Assembly: GCF_932294415.1 (NCBI RefSeq)
Contig: NC_065539.1
Location: 51,231,501 to 51,295,500 of the forward strand
Length of the DNA: 64,000 nucleotides
Reading direction: 5' to 3'
From: Quercus robur
Taxonomy: Eukaryota; Streptophyta; Magnoliopsida; Fagales; Fagaceae
A program made the position numbers and the translations under genes. Below are positions 1-9,837 of this stretch, one piece after another. The notes beneath the pieces are model-generated. The model was not told the DNA's origin. It saw only the letters and a program-made list of their open reading frames with translations, and did no database searches. Numbering within the stretch: the stretch's first letter is position 1; the number at the start of each line of letters is the position of its first letter.

Positions 1-214
1 TACTGGCAACAAACATTTTCAAGTAAATATATATTATAAAGCAAAAGGAGAGGATCATACGTACCGTATAGACAGTCCTGGCATAGACTAGTTGAAGAAG
101 TTACAAGTCCCAACAGTGACGATGACCATGTTTACTAAGTATGACTAGGAGAGCTTCCTTGTGAATTGTTGAGGAGATCAGCTAAACAACCTTACAATTT
201 ATAAAGAAGAAAGA

Positions 215-1565
215 GGATAGTATCAAAGCACTATAGTTCCCGTAAGGTTGTCTCCACCAACTGAGTTGATGCGGAATTTAAAGTCAAATTAGAATTGATA
301 GAAAGTAATTAGTTGAAGTAAAATTTCTAGATGCTGTATGTGCGGTAAGCTGTAGTTGTGTAAGTGCAGTAGGCGACAACCCATTTCTTGAGGAATAATT
401 CTCATAAGGAAATTTATTTATTTATTTATTTATTTTTGAAAATTATAAAAGATATTAGTTCACAGATTTATTTACAGCGAATTAGCGATCTATTGCATTA
501 AGGCAACGGTTGGCATATTTTGGATTGAGATTTAGTGCAATTAACCCCACCTCTCATAACAGTTTTTTTTACTATTCTTACTTTTTTTTTTTTTTTTAAT
601 TTAATGATTGAGATTTCAAGTTACTTTTTGTATTTGTAAATCTTAGTCATCCATAGTAATTGCATCAACTGCAATACCTACTTGATTTCAATCCGTAAAC
701 TGTTGGTCTCAAGTCCAAAAAAAAAAAAAAAAGAAGAAGAAGAAGGAATGCTATAAATTAATGGATGACATAAAATTTAGTCACGTTATTATAAAAGAAT
801 TATTTAGAAATACAAGTTGGGGCAATGTAGACACTCCATTTAATTATGATTTCATGACCATGAAATTAAAATCTCATTCTTGAACAAAATTGTACCCGAG
901 GGCTAAATTAAGAACATTATTTATTTATTTATTTTGAGAGAGAGAGAGGGAAAAAAAAGAAAAAAAAGAGAACATTTACAATTTAGAGAAAAGAAAAGTG
1001 TGGTATCAAAGCTGGGATATTTCCTATAACTTCAAGACCCAAGTACACGGTACACCAACTAAGTTGGATTGGAATCGAAATCAAATTAGAATTGTTAATT
1101 TTTTAGAAAGAAAGTGGAAGTCAAATTCAGGTGCTTCAAAAGTGTGTTAGGCGATAACTCATTTCTTGAGGAATGATTTCTTTCGGGGAAGTGGGTTTGG
1201 CTGGGTTTGTGGTTTTTTTATTTATTTACTTATTTTTTAATCACAAAAGAGGTTAGTGGAAGTCAAATTCAGGTGCTTCAAAAGTGTGTTAGGCGATAAC
1301 TCATTTCTTGAGGAATGATTTCTTTCGGGGAAGTGGGTTTGGCTTGGTTTGTGGTTTTTTTATTTATTTACTTATTTTTTAATCACAAAAGAGGTTAGTT
1401 CACAGGTTAATTACAACAGCCTATTGATAGCTTACATAAATCTAGTCACTTCACTATAAATGAATCTTTTTTTTAATACAAGTTGAGGTGTTATAGTCTT
1501 GTAGACACTCCATTTCACAACCATGAAATTTCCCATTTATGAACAAAATTGTCATTTTACATATT
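215..1565. repeat. Two diverged copies of a ~0.6-kb dispersed repeat
   Basis: Segments near 215-900 and 1000-1560 share the same order of words: GTATCAAAGC, then CACCAACT(A/G)AGTTG, TCAAATTAGAATTG, TAGGCGA(T/C)AAC, TTTCTTGAGGAAT, and finally GTAGACACTCCATTT and GAACAAAATTGT. The order is collinear, so this is an old direct duplication or two copies of one unknown repeat. No coding potential was seen. The rest of 1-1112 is AT-rich sequence with poly-T and poly-A runs. Confidence 0.6.
1113..1396. repeat. Tandem duplication, 2 x 142 bp
   Basis: Two nearly identical 142-bp units (1113-1254 and 1255-1396) lie head to tail. Each contains GTGTGTTAGGCGATAACTC and TTTCGGGGAAGTGGGTTTGG and ends in AATCACAAAAGAGGTTAGT. 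The one difference I noticed is GGCTGGG against GGCTTGG. The high identity shows a recent local duplication inside the older repeat at 215-1565. Confidence 0.85.
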
Positions 1566-2392
1566 TAGAAAATTCCAAAGTTTTTTTTTAATTATTTATT
1601 TATTATTATTACTAAAGAAGGTAGGAAAATTCCATAGTTAACATATGACTAAAATTCATAACATAATAGTTCATCATGAAATTTGAAGGTATGATGGTCT
1701 TTTCTCCAATTGAAAATCAAGGTTTTTTTTTTATTTTTTTACGGAGAAACTCAAGGTTTTGATAGAGAATTCCAACCAATATTTTATAATGACTCTAGGA
1801 TGGTCTCAAGATATGCGTGCATTCAGGGACGGATTCAAGTGGGGGCCCAAGATTCAAAACCCAACCAACGCCACGGGACTTGAGAGAGCCACGATGGACT
1901 TGAGAGACCCACAAACTCATCAACCCACCCTAAACTTGAGAGACCCACAACCCACAACCCACACCGGACTTGAGAGAGCCATGACCCACGAACCGTGATG
2001 GAGCCATGATCCACAAAGAAGATGAGAAGAACAACTAGGTTTGGTTAGGTGGCTTGCGATGGCCTATGACGGTGGCTTGTGGTGGACCCTATGACAGTGG
2101 GTCTAGCCATGGTGGCTTGGTGATGGCATTCATGTCCACCATGGTTTTGGGTCTGAAAAGGAGAGAGCAAACGAGAGAGAAGACGACAAGAGAGGGAAAT
2201 GAAATAATGAGAAACGAAGAGAGAGAAGAATCAATCAGATAATAAAATAATAATCTAGGATGGTACTGTAGCAACATTATAAAATTTTTTACAATTGGCA
2301 CAATTTGGCAGTCCGACTGGAGCATCTTTTTTAAGGGTTTGATGGTAAAATATATCAACAGATAGGATATACAAGGCTGGCTGCGAATGCTC
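1566..2392. other. Intergenic, no gene recognised; GC-richer patch at 1840-2130
   Basis: This is mostly AT-rich sequence. A patch around 1840-2130 repeats the words GACTTGAGAGAG(C/A)CC and GACCCACAA and is followed by a purine-rich AGAGAG stretch to 2240. The same mixture of CCCACAA words followed by a GAGAGAA-rich tail recurs at 12780-13340, so it is probably a non-autonomous transposon family and not a gene. The short open frames here have no recognisable protein similarity. Confidence 0.4.
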
Positions 2393-2949
2393 TTATATAC
2401 CCAAAACAAAAACTATCCAACCAAATTATCCCAACCTAAATCATATTTAAGACCCTAATTTTTTTATTAAAAAAAAATTACCCGTAGGGGTTTTGGTGTC
2501 TTAATAGTAGTGGGAGGCTTGTATAACAGAGGTAGTGACCCCTTAGATTCCTTTTTCTCTCTCTTTCAAATGATTTATCAGTCTCAGGTCTTTTATTTTG
2601 ATAATATATAGTGAAACAATGTGTTTTATTTAACAATCCACAATATTTTTGTGTCTCTCTATCTCTCTTCAGTGCCTTATCTGGTTAGTTATTACTATTA
2701 GTCCTTAATTATTATTATTATTATTATTAATACTAAAACAGTGGGTATGCTAAAAGATATGAAGAATAGAAGAGAAATATGTGGTGTAAGCTTAGTCAAT
2801 TAATGAAATATTCTCTCTACTTATATACCTTGAACAAAAGCTATCTAACCAAATTACCTAAAACTAAATCATATTTAAGCCCTTAATTTAAAAAGAAAAA
2901 AAAAATTACCCATATGAGTTTCAGTGTCTTGATGGTGGTGGAAGGCCAG
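2393..2949. repeat. Tandem duplication with 428-bp period, second copy split by the LTR element
   Basis: The segment starting TTATATACC at 2393 recurs from 2821 (period 428) with the same order of words: CTAACCAAATTA, AAATCATATTTAAG, a poly-A run, ATTACCC and GTGTCTTGATGGTGG. Copy 1 continues through GTATAACAGAGG, TTCCTTTTTCTCTCTC and GTCTCAGGTCTTTTA. In copy 2 this continuation is interrupted at 2949 by the LTR retrotransposon and resumes at 8343 with CTAGTATAACAAAG, TTCCTTTTTCTTTCTC and GTCTCAGGTCTTTTA. The duplication therefore predates the retrotransposon insertion. Confidence 0.8.
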
Positions 2950-3505
2950 TGTAGGGTCACGATTTGCTTAACGGCCCAAGATTGACGTTGGGCTCATATG
3001 CAAAGGGCCCCAACAATATGATTTGTAGAGAGTGGGCTTGAAAAGTATGACCTTGGGCACAGGTGGACGGCTTGGTCGTGGCGTTTATTGAAGTTTTTGT
3101 ACGGGCGGGTCTGGCTTTACTAGCTCGACCCTCTCCCCCCGGGTTGTAGTAGTCTCCCCCCCTTTTATACTCATGTTTGTTTTCCTCTTTAGAGTCTACG
3201 TGTAAGTTTCACTTTTCTAGGGTGCAAACCTGTCTTGTTGACCCATACCTAGTATGGTTTGGGGTCGTTGGGAAAGTTAAAGGGTATGGTTTAAGGCATG
3301 GACTTGTCAGATACAGGGCTTGGTATTATGATGTTGGCAGCTTTTTCCCTTACCCTGCCCCTGAACTCAGTTTCCCCCTTTCTTCAGGCATTTCGTGAGG
3401 TGCCGAGCAGGAGGTCGTCCTCGGCAACGGCTTTCCTCGGCTTGGGCCCTAGGCCCTGGGCCCCCATGTAGAGTGGGATTGGGCCGCGAATTCACTAGCC
3501 CCACA
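2950..3505 (-). repeat. 3' LTR (in element sense), 556 bp
   Basis: It has the same length and termini as the LTR at 7787-8342. In element sense it is preceded by GATTTTGAGGGGTTAT, a plausible polypurine tract. Short open frames inside it recur in the other LTR and are not genes. Confidence 0.9.
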
Positions 3506-4230
3506 ATAACCCCTCAAAATCCTGCTGCCCGACTTTTAGTTGGGGATGAGGATTTTGATAATATTGGGCCCGCATCACGACTCACTCAGATTATGTACTT
3601 TTTGATGTTTGGGCTTTTTCATTTGCATAGGAGATGCACTGGATTAAGAGGCATTCCTTTAGTCTTTAGTCACGCGGTGCCCTTTGACGTTCCAGTGTTC
3701 GAGACGCGCCTTCACGAGAATCTTTTAACTTTATGGTTGCAGGTGGCATTGGAAATTGGACCGAAACCATTTTGTCTGTAGCGTTCCTTGGAACTCTGCG
3801 TGAATTAAATGCCACCTCCTGGTCTTTTAAATAAATAGGATAAGAGGTTGCTCTACTTACACATAAATCCTTCAATTTCCTCCCAAACCATAATCCTTCA
3901 GCCATAATCACAGCCTCCTTATCCGGTGTTATCCTCCCTTAGTGTAATATGCTTGAGGCGCGGGTTGGGGTGAAGGAACTCCATCCGCCACAGAGGCACC
4001 GGGTCCTTCCGAGACTCAAGGTAGCATGGTCTGGGCAAGGGAGGCACAGATTCAAGAAAATATTCCGTCTTGACAAAGGGGAAATGGTGTTTCTCCTTCT
4101 TTTAGTCAAAATCCGAAGCAGGTACTGGTCACACCAGATTCTTGGTGCATCAGAAGTAGAGTTTTCCGCCATCAGCGCCGTCTGCTTTATCGCAGACGTG
4201 GTTACGTGAAGGCCCATCAACTTCCGGCTC

Positions 4231-4356
4231 TCTGCACCTTTTCTTCAACGGTGCTGGCCTCAAGTTGGGTTCCTTGCACCTTTTCTTCAGCTCCGCTAGC
4301 TCGAAGTTAGGCTCTCTACGCCTTTTCTTCAACGGTGCAGGCCCCACGTTGGGTTC
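4231..4356 (-). repeat. Three 42-bp repeats in a short K/R-rich reading frame of the LTR element
   Basis: CCTTTTCTTC recurs at 4237, 4279 and 4321 (period 42). On the element's sense strand this lies in a 76-codon open frame (4380-4150) and encodes three 14-residue units of the form P-A-P-L-K-K-R-x-R-E-P-N-x-x. The first residues are MPITQAAKEPNVG and the tail GGKLYF ends at a stop. It may be a relic of a gag-like or captured coding region, but no family is recognised. The flanking interior 3506-4150 and 4381-5020 has no recognised coding region. An AATAAAAG word lies near 4550 on the plus strand. Confidence 0.55.
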
Positions 4357-5020
4357 TTTGGCTGCCTGAGTTATAGGCATGTAAAAGTGTTGAGGAATGG
4401 TATTCCTTGAACAACAGCAGCCAACCTCTCCTCTGTGTTACTTCCTCGGCTTTCTCTTTATTTTCTTGTATTTTCCTTTTCGCTTATGTAGTTAGCTCCA
4501 ATATAAGCTTATTTCAGCTTTTCATTGTACGCTGTACTATTTCTTTGTCTTAATAAAAGTGGAATTTATTTACTTGTTTTGGATATTTTTCTCTTTCCTT
4601 TCCTTCTTTTCTTTTTTTTGCAACAACTACTTTATGAATGGGTGTGCTCTGGGTGTGTTTTTCTTCAATGATATTTAGAGTAGGAAACCTTGAAACATAA
4701 TCCGACTAATTCTAATTTACCGACATTACCAGGCATAATAACGATAATTCATAGTAAATTAAACTCAGGAAACTAACCAAGATAACAGCCGAATATTCCG
4801 TAATACACGCGAGGAGATCGTCCGAGAACGATAAACTCTAAATAATTCATCCGAGAGGATGGGCGAGCAGTGAGGGACTTCGGTTGTGTTTTGGCAACAT
4901 GTTGATCTATATTGCATCAATCCCTTTGGTACTGAGGGCTCGAGAGCAGACTTGGGAATCCATGCAGTTTAGGGATTAACCCAATTGTTAATGGGGAGCC
5001 ATCCTCGGACAGATTTTAAG

Positions 5021-7519
5021 GTCCATGTAACGTAGTTTTCTTTTGAGTACTTGGTTTCCCCAAAGGCTTGAGTCCGAGGACCATGCAAGGCCCTGGTTCT
5101 GTCCAAAACTTGTAGTTTTCCTTTAAGTAGTTGGTTTCCCCAGAGGCTTGGGTCCGAGGACCATGCAAGGCCTTGGTTCTGTCCAAAACTTGTAGTTTTC
5201 CTTTAAGTAGTTGGTTTCTCCAGAGGCTTGGGTCCGAGGACCATGCAAGGCCTTGGTTCTGTCCAAAACTTGTAGTTTTCCTTTAAGTAGTTGGTTTCCC
5301 CAGAGGCTTGGGTCCGAAGACCATGCAAGGCCTTGGTTCTGTCCAAAACTTGTAGTTTTCCTTTAAGTAGTTGGTTTTCCCAGAGGCTTGGGTCCGAGGA
5401 CCATGCAAGGCCTTGGTTCTGTCCAAAACTTGTAGTTTTCCTTTAAGTAGTTGGTTTCCCCAGAGGCTTGGGTCCGAGGACCATGCAAGGCCTTGGTTCT
5501 GTCCAAAACTTGTAGTTTTCCTTTAAGTAGTTGGTTTCCCCAGAAGCTTGGGTCCGAGGACCATGTAAGGCCTTGGTTCTGTCCAAAACTTGTAGTTTTC
5601 CTTTAAGTAGTTGGTTTCCTCAGAGGCTTGGGTCTGAGGACCATGCAAGGCCTTGGTTCTGTCCAAAACTTGTAGTTTTCCTTTAAGTAGTTGGTTTCCC
5701 CAGAGGCTTGGGTCCGAGGACCATGCAAGGCCTTAGTTCTGTCCAAAACTTGTAGTTTTCCTTTAAGTAGTTGGTTTCTCCAGAGGCTTGGGTCCGAGGA
5801 CCATGCAAGGCCTTGGTTATGTCCAAAACTTGTAGTTTTCCTTTAAGTAGTTGGTTTCCTCAGAGGCTTGGGTCCGAGGACCATGCAAGGCCTTGGTTCT
5901 GTCCAAAACTTGTAGTTTTCCTTTAAGTAGTTGGTTTCCCCAGAGGCTTGGGTCCGAGGACCATGCAAGGCCTTGATTCTGTCCAAAACTTGTAGTTTTC
6001 CTTTAAGTAGTTGGTTTCCCCAGAGGCTTGGGTCCGAGGACCATGCAAGGCCTTGGTTCTGTCCAAAACTTGTAGTTTTCCTTTAAGTAGTTGGTTTCTC
6101 CAGAGGCTTGGGTCCGAGGACCATGCAAGGCCTTGGTTCTGTCCAAAACTTGTAGTTTTCCTTTAAGTAGTTGGTTTCCCCAGAGGCTTGGGTCCGAGGA
6201 CCATGCAAGGCCTTGGTTCTGTCCAAAACTTGTAGTTTTCCTTTAAGTAGTTGGTTTCTCCAGAGGCTTGGGTCCGAGGACCATGCAAGGCCTTGGTTCT
6301 GTCCAAAACTTGTAGTTTTCCTTTAAGTAGTTGGTTTCCCCAGAGGCTTGGGTCCGAAGACCATGCAAGGCCTTGGTTCTGTCCAAAACTTGTAGTTTTC
6401 CTTTAAGTAGTTGGTTTCCCCAGAGGCTTGGGTCCGAGGACCATGCAAGGCCTTGGTTCTGTCCAAAACTTGTAGTTTTCCTTTAAGTAGTTGGTTTCCC
6501 CAGAGGCTTGGGTCCCAGGACCATGCAAGGCCTTGGTTCTGTCCAAAACTTGTAGTTTTCCTTTAAGTAGTTGGTTTCCCCAGAGGCTTGGGTCCGAGGA
6601 CCATGTAAGGCCTTGGTTCTGTCCAAAACTTGTAGTTTTCCTTTAAGTAGTTGGTTTCCTCAGAGGCTTGGGTCTGAGGACCATGCAAGGCCTTGGTTCT
6701 GTCCAAAACTTGTAGTTTTCCTTTAAGTAGTTGGTTTCCCCAGAGGCTTGGGTCCGAGGACCATGCAAGGCCTTAGTTCTGTCCAAAACTTGTAGTTTTC
6801 CTTTAAGTAGTTGGTTTCCCCAGAGGCTTGGGTCCGAGGACCATGCAAGGCCTTGGTTCTGTCCAAAACTTGTAGTTTTCCTTTAAGTAGTTGGTTTCCT
6901 CAGAGGCTTGGGTCCGAGGACCATGCAAGGCCTTGGTTCTGTCCAAAACTTGTAGTTTTCCTTTAAGTAGTTGGTTTCCCCAGAGGCTTGGGTCCGAGGA
7001 CCATGCAAGGCCTTGGTTCTGTCCAAAACTTGTAGTTTTCCTTTAAGTAGTTGGTTTCCCCAGAGGCTTGGGTCCGAAGACCATGCAAGGCCTTGGTTCT
7101 GTCCAAAACTTGTAGTTTTCCTTTAAGTAGTTGGTTTCCCCAGAGGCTTGGGTCCGAGGATCATGCAAGGCCTTGGTTCTGTCCAAAACTTGTAGTTTTC
7201 CTTTAAGTAGTTGGTTTCTCCAGAGGCTTGGGTCCGAGGACCATGCAAGGTCTTGGTTCTGTCCAAAACTTGTAGTTTTCCTTTAAGTAGTTGGTTTCCC
7301 CAGAGGCTTGGGTCCGAGGACCATGCAAGGCCTTGGTTCTGTCCAAAACTTGTAGTTTTCCTTTAAGTAGTTGGTTTCTCCAGAGGCTTGGGTCCGAGGA
7401 CCATGCAAGACCTTGGTTCTGTCCAAAACTTGTAGTTTTCCTTTAAGTAGTTGGTTTCCCCAGAGGCTTGGGTCCGAGGACCATGCAAAGCCTTGGTTCT
7501 GTCCAAAACTTGTAGTTTT
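5021..7519. repeat. Satellite-like array of an 80-bp unit inside the LTR element
   Basis: Thirty complete 80-bp units run from 5101 to 7500 in perfect register, each starting GTCCAAAACTTGTAG, with substitutions only and no indels. A more diverged unit (5021-5100) leads in, and a partial unit (7501-7519) ends in a 16-nt poly-T run. Each unit contains CTTTAAGTAGTTGGTTTCCC, CAGAGGCTTGGGTCCGAGGA and CCATGCAAGGCCTTGGTTCT. Because 80 is not a multiple of 3 and stop codons recur, it is not a coding repeat. Shared variants 1040 bp apart show that a 13-unit block was duplicated inside the array. Confidence 0.97.
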
Positions 7520-7766
7520 TTTTTTTTTTTTTTACTTATCTATTGATTTAATTTCCAAAGGTTAGCCCTTTGACCCAGGTGGGTAGGGGTTAACTTAATG
7601 TTGGAAGCCCCTAAAATTGCCCGTGCCCTTGGCACTGCTAGGCATAGCTCCTAGTGGGAACTTATGTTGGAACAACAACAACCTGTCGCTGATAATGAAG
7701 GCATCCTCATAGACCCTTGCTCGACAAAAGCTGAACTCCGTCGCCGCCAGAGCCAACGCGCAAGCC

Positions 7767-7786
7767 TTCCCACAGACGGCGCCAAT
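7767..7786 (-). other. Putative primer-binding site of the LTR element
   Basis: On the minus strand, directly after the LTR end ACCCTACA and a short AT spacer, the sequence reads TGGCGCCGTCTGTGGGAA. This word commonly follows the 5' LTR of plant Ty3/gypsy-type elements. Which tRNA it matches was not verified. It fixes the element's sense as minus. Confidence 0.65.
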
Positions 7787-8342
7787 TGTAGGGTCACGAT
7801 TTGCTTAACGGCCCAAGATTGACGTTGGGCTCATATGCAAAGGGCCTCAACAATATGATTTGTAGAGAGTGGGCTTGAAAGGCATGACCTTGGGCACAGG
7901 TGGACGGCTTGGTCGTGGCGTTTATTGAAGTTCTTGTACGGGCGGGTCTGGCTTTACTAGCTCGACCCTCTCCCCTCGGGTTGTAGTAGTCTCCCCCCCT
8001 TTTATACTCATGTTTGTTTTCCTCTTTAGAGTCCACGTGTAAGTTTCACTTTTCTGGGGTGCAGACCTGTCCTGTTGACCCATACCCAGTATGGTTTGGG
8101 GTCGTTGGGAAAGTTAAAGGGTATGGTTTAAGTTATGGACTTGTCAGATACATGGCTTGGTATTATGATGTTGGCAGCTTTTTCCCTTACCCTGCCCCTG
8201 AACTCAGTTTCCCCCTTTCTTCAGGCATTTCGTGAGGTGCCGAGCAGGAGGTCGTCCTCGGCAACGGCTCTCCTCGGCTTGGGCCCTAGGCCCTGGGTCC
8301 CCATGTAGAGTGGGATTGGGCCGCGAATTCACTAGCCCCACA
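7787..8342 (-). repeat. 5' LTR (in element sense), 556 bp
   Basis: On the minus strand it begins TGTGGGGCTAG and ends GACCCTACA. I count about 15 differences from its partner at 2950-3505, mostly transitions, and no indel. The insertion is therefore not brand new but is still well preserved. Confidence 0.9.
8000..8006 (-). promoter_or_regulatory. LTR TATA box
   Basis: The plus strand reads TTTTATA, so the element's sense strand has GAGTATAAAAGGGGG. It lies about 340 bp into the 5' LTR, a sensible place for the U3 promoter. The same box is kept in the other LTR near 3165-3171, and a related ATATAAAAGGAG occurs in the solo LTR near 25400. Confidence 0.6.
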
Positions 8343-8474
8343 GCTAGTATAACAAAGATAATGGCCCCTCAAATTCCTTTTTCTTTCTCTTTCAAATGTT
8401 TTGTTAGTCTCAGGTCTTTTATTTATGTGATTAGTTATTACTATTAGTCTTTACTTTTTATTTATTTATTTTTA

Positions 8475-8924
8475 AATACTAAAACAGTGGGTATGCTAAA
8501 AAACATGAAGAATAGAGAAAAGTGTGGTGTAAGTTTAAGCAATTAATGAGATATTAATGAGATAACAATAAAATAAGTTAACGAAAACTTTTCGGCAACA
8601 GTAAAAAAAAAAAAAAAACTTAATGAAAGAGGTAAAAAAATGCTAAATGCAAAATTAGAGCGCCACTTAACAGGACCTCATACACTCTCGCACGAGATCT
8701 AAAATACTAAAACAGTGGGTATACTAAAAGATATGAAGAATAGAGAAATGTGTGGTGTAAGCTTAGACAATTAATGAGATATTAATGAGATAACAGTGAA
8801 ATAAGTTAATGTAAATATTTGGGTAATAGTAAACAAAACTTAATGAAAGAGGTAAAAAATGCTAAATGCAAAATTAGAGCGCTACTTGGTAGGATTTCAT
8901 GCACTCCTGCATGAGGTCTCTGCT
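8475..8924. repeat. Tandem duplication, 2 x ~228 bp
   Basis: AATACTAAAACAGTGGGTAT starts units at 8475 and 8703. Each unit continues through ATGAAGAATAGAGAAA, GTGGTGTAAG, ATTAATGAGATATTAATGAG and GCTAAATGCAAAATTAGAGC. A third, older copy of the unit's start lies at 2728-2810, before the LTR insertion. No coding potential. Confidence 0.85.
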
Positions 8925-8963
8925 TATATATATATATATATATATATATAAGCAGAGACCTCA
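8912..8963. repeat. Perfect 52-bp palindrome with an (AT)n centre
   Basis: TGAGGTCTCTGCTTATA is followed by alternating AT and then its exact reverse complement TATAAGCAGAGACCTCA. The 14-bp outer arms and the whole AT core are symmetrical, so the segment can extrude as a cruciform. It forms the end of the second 228-bp repeat unit. Confidence 0.9.
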
Positions 8964-9037
8964 ATTTCTTTCTTTCTTTAAAATGTGTTTTTTGCTCACC
9001 ATGAGGGAAAGCACTAGCTACCATAGCTTTTACTGTG

Positions 9038-9075
<38 letters not shown>

Positions 9076-9441
9076 TCTTTAATTCTGAGTGCCAACCATA
9101 AAGTAATTTTCATTATGACTTCAAAATAAGAACAAAATTTAGTTACAAAATTGGTTGTAAGTTTGGGCTACAACCTTACTCAATATCTTTTTATTGAAAG
9201 TGAATTTTGATAAATCCACCATTGAATGACATCTTCTTCATATATTCTTCATACTTGCAAAATTTCTAGAAAATTAAAGATCAATAGATATATCATCAAT
9301 AACTTGTTTAAATTACAATTTTTTGTAGTTTAAAATTATGCATAAAATACAAGTTTACAGATCATATAATAAATAATATCTGATTGACACAAAATTTAAC
9401 ATGTGAGAGAAACAATATAACCATTTCCATCCATTAGAACA
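8964..9441. other. Intergenic AT-rich DNA; part of a dispersed repeat
   Basis: A 35-nt poly-T run (about 9040-9074) is followed by AT-rich sequence. The part around 9195-9410 (for example TTGCAAAATTTCTAG followed by AAAATTAAAGATCAAT) resembles, in inverse orientation, 51640-51910. It is therefore an unnamed dispersed repeat. No gene seen. Confidence 0.4.
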
Positions 9442-9837
9442 ATTCATATATATTTGACAATTTTTAAAACCCAAATGTCAAACTACATTATGAACCATTA
9501 ATTTTCAACTTTAGTTTCCATGATCTGAAGTTATAAAACATTAGTTTTCATGATTTGAAATTATAAAATTTATTTACCAACAAAAAAATATCATCAATTC
9601 TAAAAAGATTCATATGTAGCTCGAGGGTTTAGAAGGAAAATTCATATATATTTGACAAATTTTAAAACCCAAATGTCAAACTACATTATGAACCATTAAT
9701 TTTCAACATTAGTTTCCATGATCTGAAGTTATAAAACATTAGTTTTCATGATCTGAAATTATAAAATTTATTTACCAACAAAAAAATATCATCAATTCTA
9801 AAAAGATCCATATGTAGCTTGAGGGTTTAGAAGGAAA
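9442..9837. repeat. Tandem duplication, 2 x 198 bp
   Basis: Units 9442-9639 and 9640-9837 both start ATTCATATATATTTGACAA. Both contain CCAAATGTCAAACTACATTA and GAGGGTTTAGAAGGAAA. Only a handful of substitutions separate them, so this is a recent duplication. The following stretch 9838-10950 is AT-rich intergenic DNA with a poly-A run near 10670-10696 and no recognisable gene. Confidence 0.9.

Larger units (their letters stand above)
2950..8342 (-). mobile_element. Complete non-autonomous LTR retrotransposon with internal satellite (minus-strand sense)
   Basis: Two direct 556-bp LTRs (2950-3505 and 7787-8342) bound a 4.28-kb interior. Both LTRs have TG...CA termini. The flanking 5-mers GCCAG (2945-2949) and GCTAG (8343-8347) look like a target-site duplication with one mismatch. 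Orientation is minus: read on that strand, the LTR holds a TATAAAA box, the LTR at 7787-8342 is followed at once by a TGGCGCCGTCTGTGGGAA-type primer-binding site, and the distal LTR is preceded by the purine-rich TTTTGAGGGGTTAT. No reverse transcriptase, integrase or protease can be read in the interior, so the element would need proteins from elsewhere (LARD/TR-GAG style; inference). From its 5' end the interior holds a leader, a 2.5-kb array of 80-bp units, a unique stretch, a short K/R-rich reading frame with 14-residue repeats and about 0.7 kb of noncoding sequence. Confidence 0.88.

Noticed and set aside
3177-3781. Open frames in and beside the LTR, repeated at 8014-8447
   Set aside because: The frames recur in both LTR copies and run opposite to the element's sense; they are by-products of GC-rich LTR sequence.
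7371-7565. Open frame reading through the 80-bp units
   Set aside because: It exists only because two units happen to lack a stop in that frame. 80 bp is not a codon multiple and most units break the frame.
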